A stretch of 64,000 nucleotides of DNA from Cytophagales bacterium (GCA_022360055.1 JAKSDO010000237.1:124001-188000), one strand, 5' to 3'; numbered from the stretch's first letter, positions 46,216 through 56,656 are shown. The notes: a model not told the origin generated them from the sequence alone. A program made the numbers and translations.

Positions 46216-46815
46216 ATGAAGAAGTACAAAATTAGTGACAGTGAGTTGGTATCACTTTACATTAATGGAAACGAAGAAGCTTTTAAAGAACTACTCAATA
46301 GACATAAAAACAGGGTGTTTACGACAATACATCTCATAGTGAAAGACCGATATCTTGCGGAAGACCTTTTACAGGAAACATTTATCAAAGCCATCAATAC
46401 GATTAAATCCGGAAGATATAACGATGAGGGAAAATTTCTGCCGTGGATATTGCGTATAGGTCACAATTTAGCCATTGATACATTTAGAAGATCGAAACGA
46501 TATCCTACCGTTCTCATGGAAGACGGATCAAACATTTTCGACACCCTGGAATTTGCCGAAGCGCCTGTAGAAGACAAACAGATCACCATGGATTCGGTCA
46601 ATAAATTAAAAAGACACATCCAGGAGTTACCAGAAAGCCAGAAACAAGTATTAATCATGAGATCTTACCTCGAAATGAGCTTTAAGGAAATAGCCGCAGC
46701 AACCGGGGTAAGTATCAACACAGCCCTTGGGAGAATGAGATATGCGCTCATTAACCTCAAAAAAAGAATGAAAGAAAACAGCTTAGCCTATGACAAAAAC
46801 AATTACCCGAGATGA
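46216..46815 (+). CDS. RNA polymerase sigma factor, sigma-70 family (ECF)
   Basis: The 199-residue protein has region 2 (SLYINGNEEAFKELLNRHKN, DLLQETFIKAINTIKS, LPWILRIGHNLAIDTFRRSK) and region 4 (LPESQKQVLIMRSYLEMSFKEIA, then TGVSINTALGRMRYAL). It overlaps the next gene by 26 bases. Sigma factors of this type with a small partner downstream are common in Bacteroidota. Targets unknown. Confidence 0.9.
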   Translation: MKKYKISDSELVSLYINGNEEAFKELLNRHKNRVFTTIHLIVKDRYLAEDLLQETFIKAINTIKSGRYNDEGKFLPWILRIGHNLAIDTFRRSKRYPTVLMEDGSNIFDTLEFAEAPVEDKQITMDSVNKLKRHIQELPESQKQVLIMRSYLEMSFKEIAAATGVSINTALGRMRYALINLKKRMKENSLAYDKNNYPR

Positions 46816-47026
46816 TGTACTTAGATACATCTACAAGGAGACTTCAAATGAAGAAACCGTAGCAATTGAAAAGCAACTACTCGTGAATGCATCACTGATG
46901 GATTTCTATAATCAGACCAAAGAAACCATCAGAAAAATCAACGAACTCCAAATCGAACCTTCGGAGGGTGTTCAAAACAAAATTTTGGATTATTCCGGTT
47001 CATTGAGATTCGAATCCATTAGTTAG
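46790..47026 (+). CDS. Small protein coupled to the sigma factor
   Basis: This 78-residue protein starts inside the sigma gene and has no membrane segment. Its N-terminus (ITRDDVLRYIYKETSNEETV) resembles the short N-terminal sigma-binding helices of larger anti-sigma proteins, here without a transmembrane anchor. The coupling suggests that it modulates the sigma factor, but that is inference. Family unrecognised. Confidence 0.65.
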   Translation: MTKTITRDDVLRYIYKETSNEETVAIEKQLLVNASLMDFYNQTKETIRKINELQIEPSEGVQNKILDYSGSLRFESIS

Positions 47027-47146
47027 CGGATTTAGCCTGTTTCTTAGAATATCCTGCTCCTTGGCATTGAGATAATTTTTTTAGCTCGGTTATAATATCT
47101 ATTTTTTCCGATCAAATCTCAAAACGGAAAAATATTGCCCAATTTT

Positions 47147-48976
47147 ATGTGCGGTATAAACCTTATTCTCGATAGGCATAAAATTCTTGATCCCGGTCCA
47201 ATGAGCAGAATGTCTGAAGCCACGCGTCACAGGGGCCCGGATGAAACTTGTACAAAAATCATTAATGGCGATTCATATCACTATCACCTTTCGGCAAACA
47301 GACTTGCGATAACCGATCAATCCGATAACGCCGCACAACCCTTTCATGATGAAGCTTCAAAATGTGCACTGTTATTTAATGGTGAAATTTATAATTACTA
47401 CGAGCTCAGAAACGATTTGATAGCTCAAAACATATCTTTTAATTCGTTTAGTGATACCGAAGTTCTGTTTCATTGGATCAAAACATACGGCCCCGAAGGC
47501 CTAAAGAAGCTTGAAGGTATGTTTGCGTTTATTTTCATCAATTTTGAAAATGAAGAAGTATTCGTAGCCAGGGATCGATTTGGGATTAAACCAATCTATT
47601 TCTATCAAAATGAGCGATTTATCATTATTTCTTCGGAGATCAAAGCGATTGTCCGCACCGGTTTGATAAAAAAGGTATTGAATCGAAATCAGCTCTTTCA
47701 TTATCTATCCTATAAATATGCCAGGCCTCCGGAAACTTTTTATAAGGACGTCTATGAGTTGGAACACGGCCATTATTTACGACTTCACCGGAAAGGATCT
47801 GAAAACAAGAAATTCATCGATGAAAAAAAACCATCAATATTTACCACACCCGACATAAAAAAGGTTGAAGAGCTGATTACAGATAGCCTGCTGAAGCAGC
47901 TAAATGCAGGTGTCCCTCTCGGACTGTTATTAAGCGGTGGAGTTGATAGTACCCTGTTATTGGCATTGGCTCAAAAAGAAGGATACAAATTACCAACTTA
48001 TTCTGTTGTCAATACCAAGAAAGAAAACTCATTTGGTACCAATGACCGCCACTATTCCAGGCTGGCTTCTTCGATCTATGCGTGCGATCATCACGAATTG
48101 GAGATTGACATTGGCCTGCTCGATCAATTCGATGATTCAATTTCCAAAATGGATCAACCAATTGGGGATTCATCATACCTATTGACTTCAGAGATCTGCA
48201 GATACGCATCGGATTCAATGAAAATCTTGTTATCCGGCGCCGGAGCGGATGAACTATTTGCCGGTTATAATAGGCATTGGGCGTTCTATAAATATTTAAA
48301 TAATAAAAGTTATTTGAATATTTTAACCCCTCTTGCCAAACGATTTATCAATGTCTTACCGACAGGTTATAAACACCCGTTAAGGAAAAAATTCCGGTTG
48401 TTAAAAAAATGGGCCAAATCATACGACGGATCTTCGCAGGCAACTTTCAATAATTATCTCATCTTCAATGAAATAGGCGCCGAAACACTTATAAAAGATA
48501 AGGACGAACGGGTAGATTACCGGTTTGGCTGGGCTCTGAAAAATGATCAAAATAACTATCTAGTCGGCGATGTGCTTGCCCTGAGTGATAAAGCATCCAT
48601 GCTCCACGGGATCGAACTTCGGGTCCCATACTTAAGTGAGCATTTGACGAATTATCTGAATACATTTAACCCGGAAGAGCGGATTAGGTATGGTCGAAAA
48701 TGGATGCTTAAAAGAATTCTTGCGAATCACGGCGGAAAAAAGATCGCCGGCAGGTCCAAGGAAGGATTTGGCATGCCACTGTCAGACTGGATTTTGAATA
48801 AAAAAGCCATGCATCTTTGGAATAACTTTAGTTCGGAGGATAATCCGGTATTTGAGTTTATCGAAAAAGAAAAAATTGAAATGCTTATACAACAGCAAAA
48901 ACGAAAAGTGGAAGATCACGGTCCATTATTGTGGTCAATGCTCGTGCTAAGTCATTGGATCAAACAGCACTTTTAA
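47147..48976 (+). CDS. asnB: Asparagine synthase (glutamine-hydrolysing)
   Basis: The protein has 609 residues from the ATG at 47147, which leaves Cys as residue 2 (MCGINLIL), required as the glutaminase nucleophile; the TTG four codons upstream would hide it. Glutaminase domain (about 1-210, HRGPDETC, LLFNGEIYNYYELR, ARDRFGIKPIYFY) and synthetase domain (about 235-600, LLLSGGVDSTLLLALAQ, LLSGAGADELFAGY). It makes asparagine from aspartate or amidates sugar/peptide substrates. It overlaps the downstream glycosyltransferase start by one base, so it may belong to a surface polysaccharide cluster. Confidence 0.93.
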   Translation: MCGINLILDRHKILDPGPMSRMSEATRHRGPDETCTKIINGDSYHYHLSANRLAITDQSDNAAQPFHDEASKCALLFNGEIYNYYELRNDLIAQNISFNSFSDTEVLFHWIKTYGPEGLKKLEGMFAFIFINFENEEVFVARDRFGIKPIYFYQNERFIIISSEIKAIVRTGLIKKVLNRNQLFHYLSYKYARPPETFYKDVYELEHGHYLRLHRKGSENKKFIDEKKPSIFTTPDIKKVEELITDSLLKQLNAGVPLGLLLSGGVDSTLLLALAQKEGYKLPTYSVVNTKKENSFGTNDRHYSRLASSIYACDHHELEIDIGLLDQFDDSISKMDQPIGDSSYLLTSEICRYASDSMKILLSGAGADELFAGYNRHWAFYKYLNNKSYLNILTPLAKRFINVLPTGYKHPLRKKFRLLKKWAKSYDGSSQATFNNYLIFNEIGAETLIKDKDERVDYRFGWALKNDQNNYLVGDVLALSDKASMLHGIELRVPYLSEHLTNYLNTFNPEERIRYGRKWMLKRILANHGGKKIAGRSKEGFGMPLSDWILNKKAMHLWNNFSSEDNPVFEFIEKEKIEMLIQQQKRKVEDHGPLLWSMLVLSHWIKQHF

Positions 48977-50139
48977 TGAAAAGACTGTTTTATTTTCATC
49001 AGTATTTCAAGATCCCGGAAGAAGGCGGGGCGATGAGGTCCTATTTTATAGCCAAGGGAATGGTGGATCATGGGATTCAAGTGGAAATGATCACTGCGCA
49101 TAATAATTCCCATTATGAAATCAGGAAAATAGATGGGATTAAAGTTCACTTTTTACCGGTTTATTATTCCAACGATCTATCCGCCAGACAGCGATTTATT
49201 TCGTTTGCAAAGTTTGTCCTTAAATCCATAAAAACGGCCAACAGGTTACGACGGCCGGATCTTATCTATGCGACTTCCACGCCACTTACAGTAGGAATAA
49301 TTTCCCTGTGGTACAAATGGAGGTGGAAAATACCTTATATTTTTGAGGTACGGGACTTATGGCCAGATGCGCCTATTCAATTAAATTTTCTAAAATCAAG
49401 GTTGTTAATCGCGATTGCCAGAAAGTTGGAGAAGAAAATATATAGAAATTCCAGCGTAATCGTTGCACTTTCGCCTGGAATTGAAAGAGGGATTTTATCG
49501 AGCTATAACCGCGCGAACATCCATATGATACCCAATATGTCGGATCCCTTCCTTTACCAAACCGGTCAATTTAGTGCATCAGAAAAAAAGAGGATCACAC
49601 TTGGATATTTTGGAGCTATGGGCGTGGCAAACCGCGTAGAATTTATTCTGGAAATTGCCGAAAAATGTCAGTTTCATAAGCTCGACGTTGATTTTGTAAT
49701 TGTTGGCGATGGGGCTCGAAAAAAAGAAATGGAGGTTCGGACAAGCAAAATGAACCTTGAAAATGTCCGGATTTGCTCATTTAAAAATCGATATGAAATC
49801 CGCGAACTAATGTGTGAAGTTGACGGATGCATTACCTGTTTTGCAAACATTCCCGTGTTACAGACGAACAGCCCGAATAAATTCTTCGATGGATTGGCTG
49901 CCGGAAAGCTGAGCATAGTAAATACAAAAGGTTGGCTGAAAGAACTCGTTGAAAAGTATGATTGCGGGTTTTATGTCGACCCGGACTTTCCGGGAGAATT
50001 TCCGAAAATGATCAGGCCATTTATTGAAGAAAAAGAGCTGCTGCAATCGAAGCAACAAAACGCGCGAAACCTGGCCAAAGAAATGTTCGATAAAGACGAC
50101 TTGGTGCATAAGATATGTGCGTTGGTCTTAAATAATTAA
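48976..50139 (+). CDS. Glycosyltransferase family 4
   Basis: With ATG at 48976 (TAATG overlap with asnB) the protein has 387 residues. It begins RLFYFHQYFKIPEEGGAMRS and has EVRDLWPDAPIQLNFL, LGYFGAMGVANRVEFILEIA, and a C-terminal SPNKFFDGLAAGKLSIVN motif, which match WbuB-like GT4 enzymes of O-antigen or exopolysaccharide synthesis. The usual EX7E pattern is partly replaced by PNKFFDGLAAG, as in that subgroup. The partner asnB suggests an amidated sugar, which is speculative. Confidence 0.86.
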   Translation: MKRLFYFHQYFKIPEEGGAMRSYFIAKGMVDHGIQVEMITAHNNSHYEIRKIDGIKVHFLPVYYSNDLSARQRFISFAKFVLKSIKTANRLRRPDLIYATSTPLTVGIISLWYKWRWKIPYIFEVRDLWPDAPIQLNFLKSRLLIAIARKLEKKIYRNSSVIVALSPGIERGILSSYNRANIHMIPNMSDPFLYQTGQFSASEKKRITLGYFGAMGVANRVEFILEIAEKCQFHKLDVDFVIVGDGARKKEMEVRTSKMNLENVRICSFKNRYEIRELMCEVDGCITCFANIPVLQTNSPNKFFDGLAAGKLSIVNTKGWLKELVEKYDCGFYVDPDFPGEFPKMIRPFIEEKELLQSKQQNARNLAKEMFDKDDLVHKICALVLNN

Positions 50140-50145
50140 TAGGGA

Positions 50146-51180
50146 TCAATACGGTATGGGCTTGTATTTCGATTCAATAAATATTTTCTGAGCATCATCC
50201 ATTTTCATTAAATCGGCCAATTCAATCCCGGGATTTTCCTCTACATACTTATCGATAATTCTCCACCCAACCCATCTGCCAATTCTTCCAGGACAGTTTT
50301 CGCCGACTTCCAACGTCTTAGGACGTTCGCTCAAAAACCTATCTTTAATAAACGGATTTTTTTCATACAAAACTTCATTTTCAAGTAAACTTGCCCAAAT
50401 TACAGGTTCGTGCTCATCAATATCATTCGTTTCAAACGATGTGTAACCGGTAAAGATACTATCGGCTGTGCAAGGCAAGAGGTTTTTTGCCATATAGTAC
50501 GCTTTCCCGTAATAGATCATATCTGCCAGAGCTGTTTGATCTTCATAATTTGTGCTGTTGTAGAATCTGGTATACATAAGCATTATTTGAGATACCAAAT
50601 ATTCTTTTTGATACCTTTTAAGCAGGTAGGCCGGAATATCCCTCGGCTGATATTTGCCTTCCGGCCCTAAATAATAATCCAGGCCAATAATTATCAAACT
50701 ATCCGAAATATAAAGATCGTTGGCAATTCCCGTCACAACGGTTTGTATTTTTGGAACATCAGCATCCGGAAAATGATATTTCAAATAACGAAAAGCGCGC
50801 TCAAACTCTAAACGGATATCTTCCAGGTCGCCAAACGTAAGGTCGACTTCAATAAATAGGGAATCTATACCATCGGAATTAAAAAGATTATAAAGCCGGT
50901 CAATCAACAATTCAGGTGCCGGATACTGAGATCGGTGTAAAAAGGCTTCGGTAAACATCGGATTTCGATCCAATAACGCTTCCAATTCATTTTTGGTAGG
51001 AATTTTGTGCAACTTTAGATCGAGTCGCTCTAATTTTACGGGAACTTCAATTTGTGAAACATCCGGAGCATCGATACATTTATCTTTTTTACACGATAAG
51101 ATGGTCGATAAAAGAAGAACAAGGACTGAAAAAAGAAAAACCGGTTTTTTCTGAAACACAATATTTATAAATACTACCAT
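50146..51180 (-). CDS. gldB: GldB-type gliding motility lipoprotein
   Basis: GldB is required for gliding motility in Bacteroidota and is associated with the type IX secretion machinery. From ATG at 51180 the protein has 344 residues, with a signal peptide and lipobox (LLLSTILSCKKDKC). Family features include PVKLERLDLKLHKIP, FLSERPKTLEVGENCPGRIGRWVGWRI, and a soluble body. A GTG at 51159 would give a shorter but equally good signal peptide. The open frame extends to 51327, but the upstream part lies inside the divergent gene's signal-peptide region and has no family support. The ATG shares bases with the divergent start (see finding). Confidence 0.88.
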   Translation of the reverse strand: MVVFINIVFQKKPVFLFSVLVLLLSTILSCKKDKCIDAPDVSQIEVPVKLERLDLKLHKIPTKNELEALLDRNPMFTEAFLHRSQYPAPELLIDRLYNLFNSDGIDSLFIEVDLTFGDLEDIRLEFERAFRYLKYHFPDADVPKIQTVVTGIANDLYISDSLIIIGLDYYLGPEGKYQPRDIPAYLLKRYQKEYLVSQIMLMYTRFYNSTNYEDQTALADMIYYGKAYYMAKNLLPCTADSIFTGYTSFETNDIDEHEPVIWASLLENEVLYEKNPFIKDRFLSERPKTLEVGENCPGRIGRWVGWRIIDKYVEENPGIELADLMKMDDAQKIFIESKYKPIPY

Positions 51181-51811
51181 GAAATATAATATTGCTGCAA
51201 TTTTAATGATTTTAGTAGTAAATGCTTCAATAGCGCAAACAAAACTCGGCATAAAACTTACTTCATCGATCATCTCACAGAGGATTTCAAGCCCTGATGA
51301 TTTCATTGAAGTGGAACATGGAGCCAATGCTTTTATCCCATCTCCGGCATTGTTTGCCGATTTACCATTGTCCAGAAATTATTTTTTTTCGACGGGAATT
51401 GGCTATATTTCAAAACGTGTAAATTTGAAAGTACATTCACCTTTTGAAATCAGTTCTCAATCAAAAAACTACAACATTCAATATCTTCAAATCCCCGCGA
51501 CGCTTAAACTATATACCAATGAAGTAGCGCTTGATAAAAAACTATATTTTCAGTTTGGTCCTGTTTTTGATATTGCTGTTCACGACAAGGAAAAGGACAA
51601 AAATATTTCTGTAATTGATGAATTTAATCCGCTGGATATTACCTTACAATTTGGAACGGGATTAGAATTGCAGCTTGCGCCAAATACAGCGGTGCAGTTG
51701 GGGATAAGCTACGGTAGAGGCTTGATAAACATCGTCAGGTCGAACAGTATAAATGAAGATCTGAGCGTAAAAAACGACCTCTATGGGATTGAAATTGCAG
51801 TGAAATTTTAA
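51179..51811 (+). CDS. PorT-family outer-membrane beta-barrel protein
   Basis: The 210-residue protein has a signal peptide (MKYNIAAILMILVVNASIAQ) and an outer membrane barrel pattern (KLGIKLTSSIISQRI, FSTGIGYISKRVNLKV, IQYLQIPATLKLY, LQFGTGLELQLAPNTAVQLG) ending in EIAVKF with terminal Phe. This is the 'PorT family' shape; PorT itself is a type IX secretion component, but many paralogues exist. Placed divergent from gldB, a role in the same system is possible but not shown. Confidence 0.78.
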   Translation: MKYNIAAILMILVVNASIAQTKLGIKLTSSIISQRISSPDDFIEVEHGANAFIPSPALFADLPLSRNYFFSTGIGYISKRVNLKVHSPFEISSQSKNYNIQYLQIPATLKLYTNEVALDKKLYFQFGPVFDIAVHDKEKDKNISVIDEFNPLDITLQFGTGLELQLAPNTAVQLGISYGRGLINIVRSNSINEDLSVKNDLYGIEIAVKF

Positions 51812-51894
51812 TTTTATCGATCCCTAAATCAATTCCCGATTGTCTTTAAAAATAGTTATTCGCATATTGTCGAAAAAAAAATACAGAAAAAATC

Positions 51895-54708
51895 ATGCAA
51901 AGAATGTTCAGACTCGCTCTTTTATTTATTCTATTTTCCATGGCAGTCTTTGGTCAGGATTTAAAGACCCTGGAAAATCTCAATAATCCGATTCCTATTG
52001 ATTCCAAAATAATAAAAGGCAAGCTTGAAAATGGATTGACATATTATATCCGGCAAAACAAAAAACCTGAAAATAGGGCGGAGCTCCGATTGGTTGTCAA
52101 AGTCGGCTCAATCGTCGAAGATGAAGATCAATTGGGCTTGGCTCATTTTATGGAGCATATGGCTTTTAATGGCACCAAAAACTTTGCTAAAAACGATCTT
52201 GTGAGCTATCTGCAATCAATCGGAGTAAAATTTGGAGCCGACCTAAACGCATACACCTCATTTGATGAGACAGTTTATATTCTTCCTGTTCCGACAGACG
52301 ACAAAAAAATACTAAGTCAAAGCTTTCAGATTCTCGAAGACTGGGCACATAACGTAACATTGGACCATGAGGAAATTGACAATGAAAGAGGGATTGTCAT
52401 AGAAGAGTGGCGAACAGGCAGAGGGGCAAACCAAAGGATGCGCGATAAAAATTTTCCCGTACTGCTAAAAGATTCGAAATATGCAGATCGGCTCCCCATC
52501 GGGACTTTGGAAAACCTGGAAAATTTTAAATATGAATCGCTCAAGAGATTTTACAAGGAATGGTATCGACCCGATTTAATGGCGGTAATCGCCATTGGCG
52601 ATTTTGACATCGGTGACATAGAAGCTCAAATTAAAAATCATTTCGCTCATATAAAAAATCCTGATCGTCCCAGAGCGCGAAAAACCTTTGATATACCGGA
52701 TCATCAGGAAACACTGGTCACAATTGCCAGCGATAAAGAGGCGACATTTTCCACCATCGGATTATACATTAAAAATGATTATAGTCCGGAGATCGTTTTG
52801 AAAGATTATTACAACAGCCTACTAAATAGTTTTTACACAGGAATGCTAAATCAAAGGCTTCAGGAAATTTCTCAAAAACCATCTCCTCCTTTTATTTATG
52901 CCGGAACGAGCTATGGTAAATTCCTCGGCAATAAATCGGCATTTACTGCTATGGCCAATGTAAATGAAGGAGATTTGTTAAAAGGACTTGAACGTGTTTT
53001 GACGGAAACAAAGCGCGTAAAACAATACGGATTTACAGAACCGGAACTTGAACGGTTTAAAAAAGATATTCTTAGTTTCTATGAGAGCGCATTCAATGAA
53101 AGAGATAAATCTCCATCCAGAAACTATGCCCGGGAGTATATCCGAAATTTTTTGACGGATGAGCCGATTCCCGGTATTGAATTCGAATATGCGTTTGCTC
53201 AAAAATATATCAATCAGATCAGTCTGGAGGAGATAAACAAGCTAAGCAACGTATTTTTCAGACCCGACAATAGAGTGATCGTCGCAAATGCTCCGGAAAA
53301 GGACGATCTCCAATTGCCAACCGAGAAAGATATATTATCGGTCATTGAGAGGATCTCAGAAATGAATGTAGCTCCTTATATCGATGATCTCGCCGACGCT
53401 GTTTTAATGAAAACTCTTCCGGAATCAGGATCCGTAACTTCCGAAAAAAAACTGAATGCGATTGATGTTACGGAAATAGTGTTATCTAATGGTGTACGTA
53501 TAATATTAAAGCCGACAGATTTCAAAAATGACCAGGTCATTTTTTCTGCCTGGAGTGACGGCGGAACCTCAATATATCCGGATGAAGAGTACCAGTCTGC
53601 GATAAATGCGGACGATGTGGTAAATGAATGTGGTATTGACAGTTTTTCACCAACTGACCTCCAAAAAATACTAGCTGGAAACACCGCTAATGTAAGACCA
53701 TTTATCGGCGCGCTCGGTGAAGGAATGAATGGCAGCGCATCTCCGAAAGATTTGAAAACGATGTTCCAACTCATCCATTTATATTTTACTGCACCAAACA
53801 AAAACAGGGATTTGTTTCAATCCTATATTGATAAGAATAAAGCGCTTTATAAAAATCTACTTTCAAACCCAAATTACTATTTTTATAATGAGAGCAATAA
53901 AATATTAACCCAAAATCATCCGAGAGGGGGACGATTCCCATCGGATGAGGACTGGGATAAAATTGATTTTGACAGAACATTTGAAATATATAAGGAACGT
54001 TTTGCAAATGCGGCAGATTTCGATTTCGTTTTTGTCGGTAATTTTAACATCGACTCCATAAAGTCTTACATAAATCAATACGTGGCCAGCTTACCGTCAA
54101 ACGGTGAAAAAGAAACCTGGAAAGACCTTGGAATCCGGCCGCCATCGGGAGTAGTTAAGCAGGACATACTAAAAGGCGCCGACCCGAAAAGTTCAGTTTC
54201 AATTCGCTTTCACGGAGCGTATAGATTTGACAGGGAAACCAATTATCTCTTCAAAACGCTTACGGATGTGCTTAACATAATTTTGATCGAAAAAATCAGA
54301 GAAGAACAAAGCGGTGTTTATGGAATTAGTGCTCAGCCAAGTACAAACAAAAACCCGTATAATAACTATGCCATCTCCATAAGATTCCCTTGCAAACCCG
54401 AGAATTCAGAAGCATTGACCAATTCGGTATATGATATTTTAAAATCAATACAAGATGAAGGAATTAGTGACGAACATTTCGAAAAAGTAATAGAAACGCA
54501 AAAACGGGATATGGAGATAAAGATCAAAGAAAACGGATACTGGATGGGGGCGTTGAAATATAGTTATCAATACGGATACAATCCGGAAGAAATTATAAAT
54601 TATGAGGAAAGGATTAACGCAATTACGAAAGAAGAAGTTCAATCCATAGCCAAGGAATATATAAATTTCGAAAACTATATATGTTTGCGTCTGCTCCCTG
54701 AAAAATGA
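51895..54708 (+). CDS. M16 (insulinase-like) zinc metallopeptidase
   Basis: The 937-residue protein has a signal peptide (MQRMFRLALLFILFSMAVFG) and the inverted zinc motif HFMEH (His84, Glu87, His88) in the first catalytic half, with EIDNERGIVIEEW supplying the third ligand Glu. The second half (about 500-937) is a non-catalytic repeat of the fold, ending KENGYWMGALKYSYQYG and similar. Periplasmic two-domain M16 peptidases degrade peptides in Bacteroidota. Length is usual. Confidence 0.92.
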   Translation: MQRMFRLALLFILFSMAVFGQDLKTLENLNNPIPIDSKIIKGKLENGLTYYIRQNKKPENRAELRLVVKVGSIVEDEDQLGLAHFMEHMAFNGTKNFAKNDLVSYLQSIGVKFGADLNAYTSFDETVYILPVPTDDKKILSQSFQILEDWAHNVTLDHEEIDNERGIVIEEWRTGRGANQRMRDKNFPVLLKDSKYADRLPIGTLENLENFKYESLKRFYKEWYRPDLMAVIAIGDFDIGDIEAQIKNHFAHIKNPDRPRARKTFDIPDHQETLVTIASDKEATFSTIGLYIKNDYSPEIVLKDYYNSLLNSFYTGMLNQRLQEISQKPSPPFIYAGTSYGKFLGNKSAFTAMANVNEGDLLKGLERVLTETKRVKQYGFTEPELERFKKDILSFYESAFNERDKSPSRNYAREYIRNFLTDEPIPGIEFEYAFAQKYINQISLEEINKLSNVFFRPDNRVIVANAPEKDDLQLPTEKDILSVIERISEMNVAPYIDDLADAVLMKTLPESGSVTSEKKLNAIDVTEIVLSNGVRIILKPTDFKNDQVIFSAWSDGGTSIYPDEEYQSAINADDVVNECGIDSFSPTDLQKILAGNTANVRPFIGALGEGMNGSASPKDLKTMFQLIHLYFTAPNKNRDLFQSYIDKNKALYKNLLSNPNYYFYNESNKILTQNHPRGGRFPSDEDWDKIDFDRTFEIYKERFANAADFDFVFVGNFNIDSIKSYINQYVASLPSNGEKETWKDLGIRPPSGVVKQDILKGADPKSSVSIRFHGAYRFDRETNYLFKTLTDVLNIILIEKIREEQSGVYGISAQPSTNKNPYNNYAISIRFPCKPENSEALTNSVYDILKSIQDEGISDEHFEKVIETQKRDMEIKIKENGYWMGALKYSYQYGYNPEEIINYEERINAITKEEVQSIAKEYINFENYICLRLLPEK

Positions 54709-54712
54709 GGGG

Positions 54713-56656
54713 CTAATCCTCCAACTTTGGTGCAGCATCAAATCTATCTTTCAAATTGGGTAGAATTACCTTGAATGTAGTGCCCAGCCTGGTTTTAGAT
54801 TTTACACTGATTGTACCTCTGAGTTTTTGAACAGTCTCTTTTACAATATATAATCCCAGGCCGGAACCGGAGAATTCCTGAGTGGCGCGGAAGAACATCT
54901 CAAAAATTTTAGGAAGATAGACCTCTGAAATTCCAATGCCATTATCAGAAATCTCAATCACGCAATCCATATTTTGCAAGCGAACATCAATTTTTACATA
55001 AGATGATTCTTCATGGACATTTACATATTTCAATGCATTTGAGACAAGATTATTGAGAATTATGCTTAATCTTTGCCGATCCGTAAAAAATGATATCCCC
55101 TCATCGATGTTTACAATTTGTTCTACCTTTTTATCGATTTTGGAAAAATTCTGACTTTCAAAAATCTCATCTATCAGAACTTCAAAATCTATTTGACTCA
55201 CAGTAATACCCAATCTGGAATTTCTAGAAAGATTGATTATCTCTTTAATAAAAAGATCCAGCTTATTTATACTGTTTTCCTGCAAAGCGATGTATTCGGA
55301 AACCTTTTCCTGGCTGGTTTCAATTTTCATTAAGCTTATCAGTCCCAGGATGGACGTAAGAGGAGCTCTTAAATCATGAGAAACCCGGTATACAAAACTG
55401 TCCAGCTCACTGTTAACCTTTTCCAAATCACGATTCTTCTCAATCAATTTAAATTGACTATCCTTTATTTCCGTGATGTCCTCAATAAAAACAGATACAC
55501 CCTTAATCTTACCAATTTCCTTGATGGGAAACATTTTTATTTCCAATACCCGTTCCTCGCCATCAAAATTGTCCTGATCCAGATAGATCCTTGGTTTTCC
55601 CTGAAGCACTGTCTCAAACCGGTCTCTCCAGATATCCTTCTCCTTCCCGGCAAGTATCTCCAGCACATTTTGATTAATCAAAGGCGTATGCTTATATCTT
55701 TTTTTTATTTCATTTAAAAAGGCCAAATTAAAATCAATCAATTCAAATCTTTTGTTCATCAACCATGTAACGCGATCCGAATTATCCAATATTGCCCTGA
55801 GATTTGATTCCTTATCGATAAAATCCACGATCCGTTCGGCAACTTTCAATTCAAGGTTTCTATTGAGATCCTTATATTCTTTAATTATCTCAACCACATC
55901 CTGTTGCAAAAGAGAGAAGGCATTGATTAATTCAAAATCAGGATCATCTTCATAAAGCCCATTTTCCAATTTATCAAATCTTCCTTTCCAGGTGATCTGT
56001 CCAATTGCTTCTAAAATTGTTTTTGTACTTTCTTCACGACTCCTGGTATTTTGCTCAATCAGATTGACCAACTCCTCTTTGCTCATCCTTAAAAGTTTTT
56101 CTCGCTTTGCATCATCAAACCTTTCCTCCGCTTCGAATTCGAGGTCTTCGGATTTATCATATAAAATTGTGTCAATTGCACTTTTAATCGATCGCACAAT
56201 AAATATATGTTCCGACTGCCGCTTGTAAACAAATTTATATGTTCGCACAAAAGTTTGGTACCTCGCAGGTAAAACCAGGAACCTTCGGTTCCAAAATTCC
56301 GATAATTGATTATTGGACAAATTAATTGCCTTACGTACTTTCAAGGAAGGATTCTCGATAATATCCCTCACATCCCAAACCACATCTATATTTGATAGTT
56401 TGTTCTGACAATGAATTTTTTCAAGTATTGCGGTTGCCTTTTTAATATCGTAAGGTTGGGGGTTCCCTGAGGAAGATATCACCAGGACCTTTTCGTTAAG
56501 TAATGCATATCTGCTTTGATACATAGTTTGTTGCGACCGGTACCCATTTAGCCATTTAATTGAAATGTCGCTTCCATTGTATTTTATGGAACCGGTACTC
56601 TCTGGTAGATCAAAGAGATTTTCTATACTCACTATGTGTTTTAACTCTGAATGCAA
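54713..56656 (-). CDS. Sensor histidine kinase with PAS domain
   Basis: The 647-residue cytoplasmic protein has no clear membrane helices. An N-terminal region (about 1-160) of unrecognised fold, a charged coiled segment (170-280), a PAS-like domain (about 285-405, RAILDNSDRVTWLMNKRF and FIEDITEIKDSQFKLIE), and a C-terminal kinase: H-box DSFVYRVSHDLRAPLTSIL with His427, N-box NNLVSNALKYV, and G-boxes EISDNGIGISEVYLP and GSGLGLYIVKETV. No response regulator follows; it is probably an orphan or works with regulators elsewhere. It converges on the M16 gene. Confidence 0.9.
   Translation of the reverse strand: MHSELKHIVSIENLFDLPESTGSIKYNGSDISIKWLNGYRSQQTMYQSRYALLNEKVLVISSSGNPQPYDIKKATAILEKIHCQNKLSNIDVVWDVRDIIENPSLKVRKAINLSNNQLSEFWNRRFLVLPARYQTFVRTYKFVYKRQSEHIFIVRSIKSAIDTILYDKSEDLEFEAEERFDDAKREKLLRMSKEELVNLIEQNTRSREESTKTILEAIGQITWKGRFDKLENGLYEDDPDFELINAFSLLQQDVVEIIKEYKDLNRNLELKVAERIVDFIDKESNLRAILDNSDRVTWLMNKRFELIDFNLAFLNEIKKRYKHTPLINQNVLEILAGKEKDIWRDRFETVLQGKPRIYLDQDNFDGEERVLEIKMFPIKEIGKIKGVSVFIEDITEIKDSQFKLIEKNRDLEKVNSELDSFVYRVSHDLRAPLTSILGLISLMKIETSQEKVSEYIALQENSINKLDLFIKEIINLSRNSRLGITVSQIDFEVLIDEIFESQNFSKIDKKVEQIVNIDEGISFFTDRQRLSIILNNLVSNALKYVNVHEESSYVKIDVRLQNMDCVIEISDNGIGISEVYLPKIFEMFFRATQEFSGSGLGLYIVKETVQKLRGTISVKSKTRLGTTFKVILPNLKDRFDAAPKLED

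Noticed and set aside
51181-51327. 49-residue N-terminal extension of GldB on the minus strand
   Set aside because: It lies opposite the signal peptide of the divergent barrel gene, has no family similarity and would bury the lipoprotein signal inside the protein.
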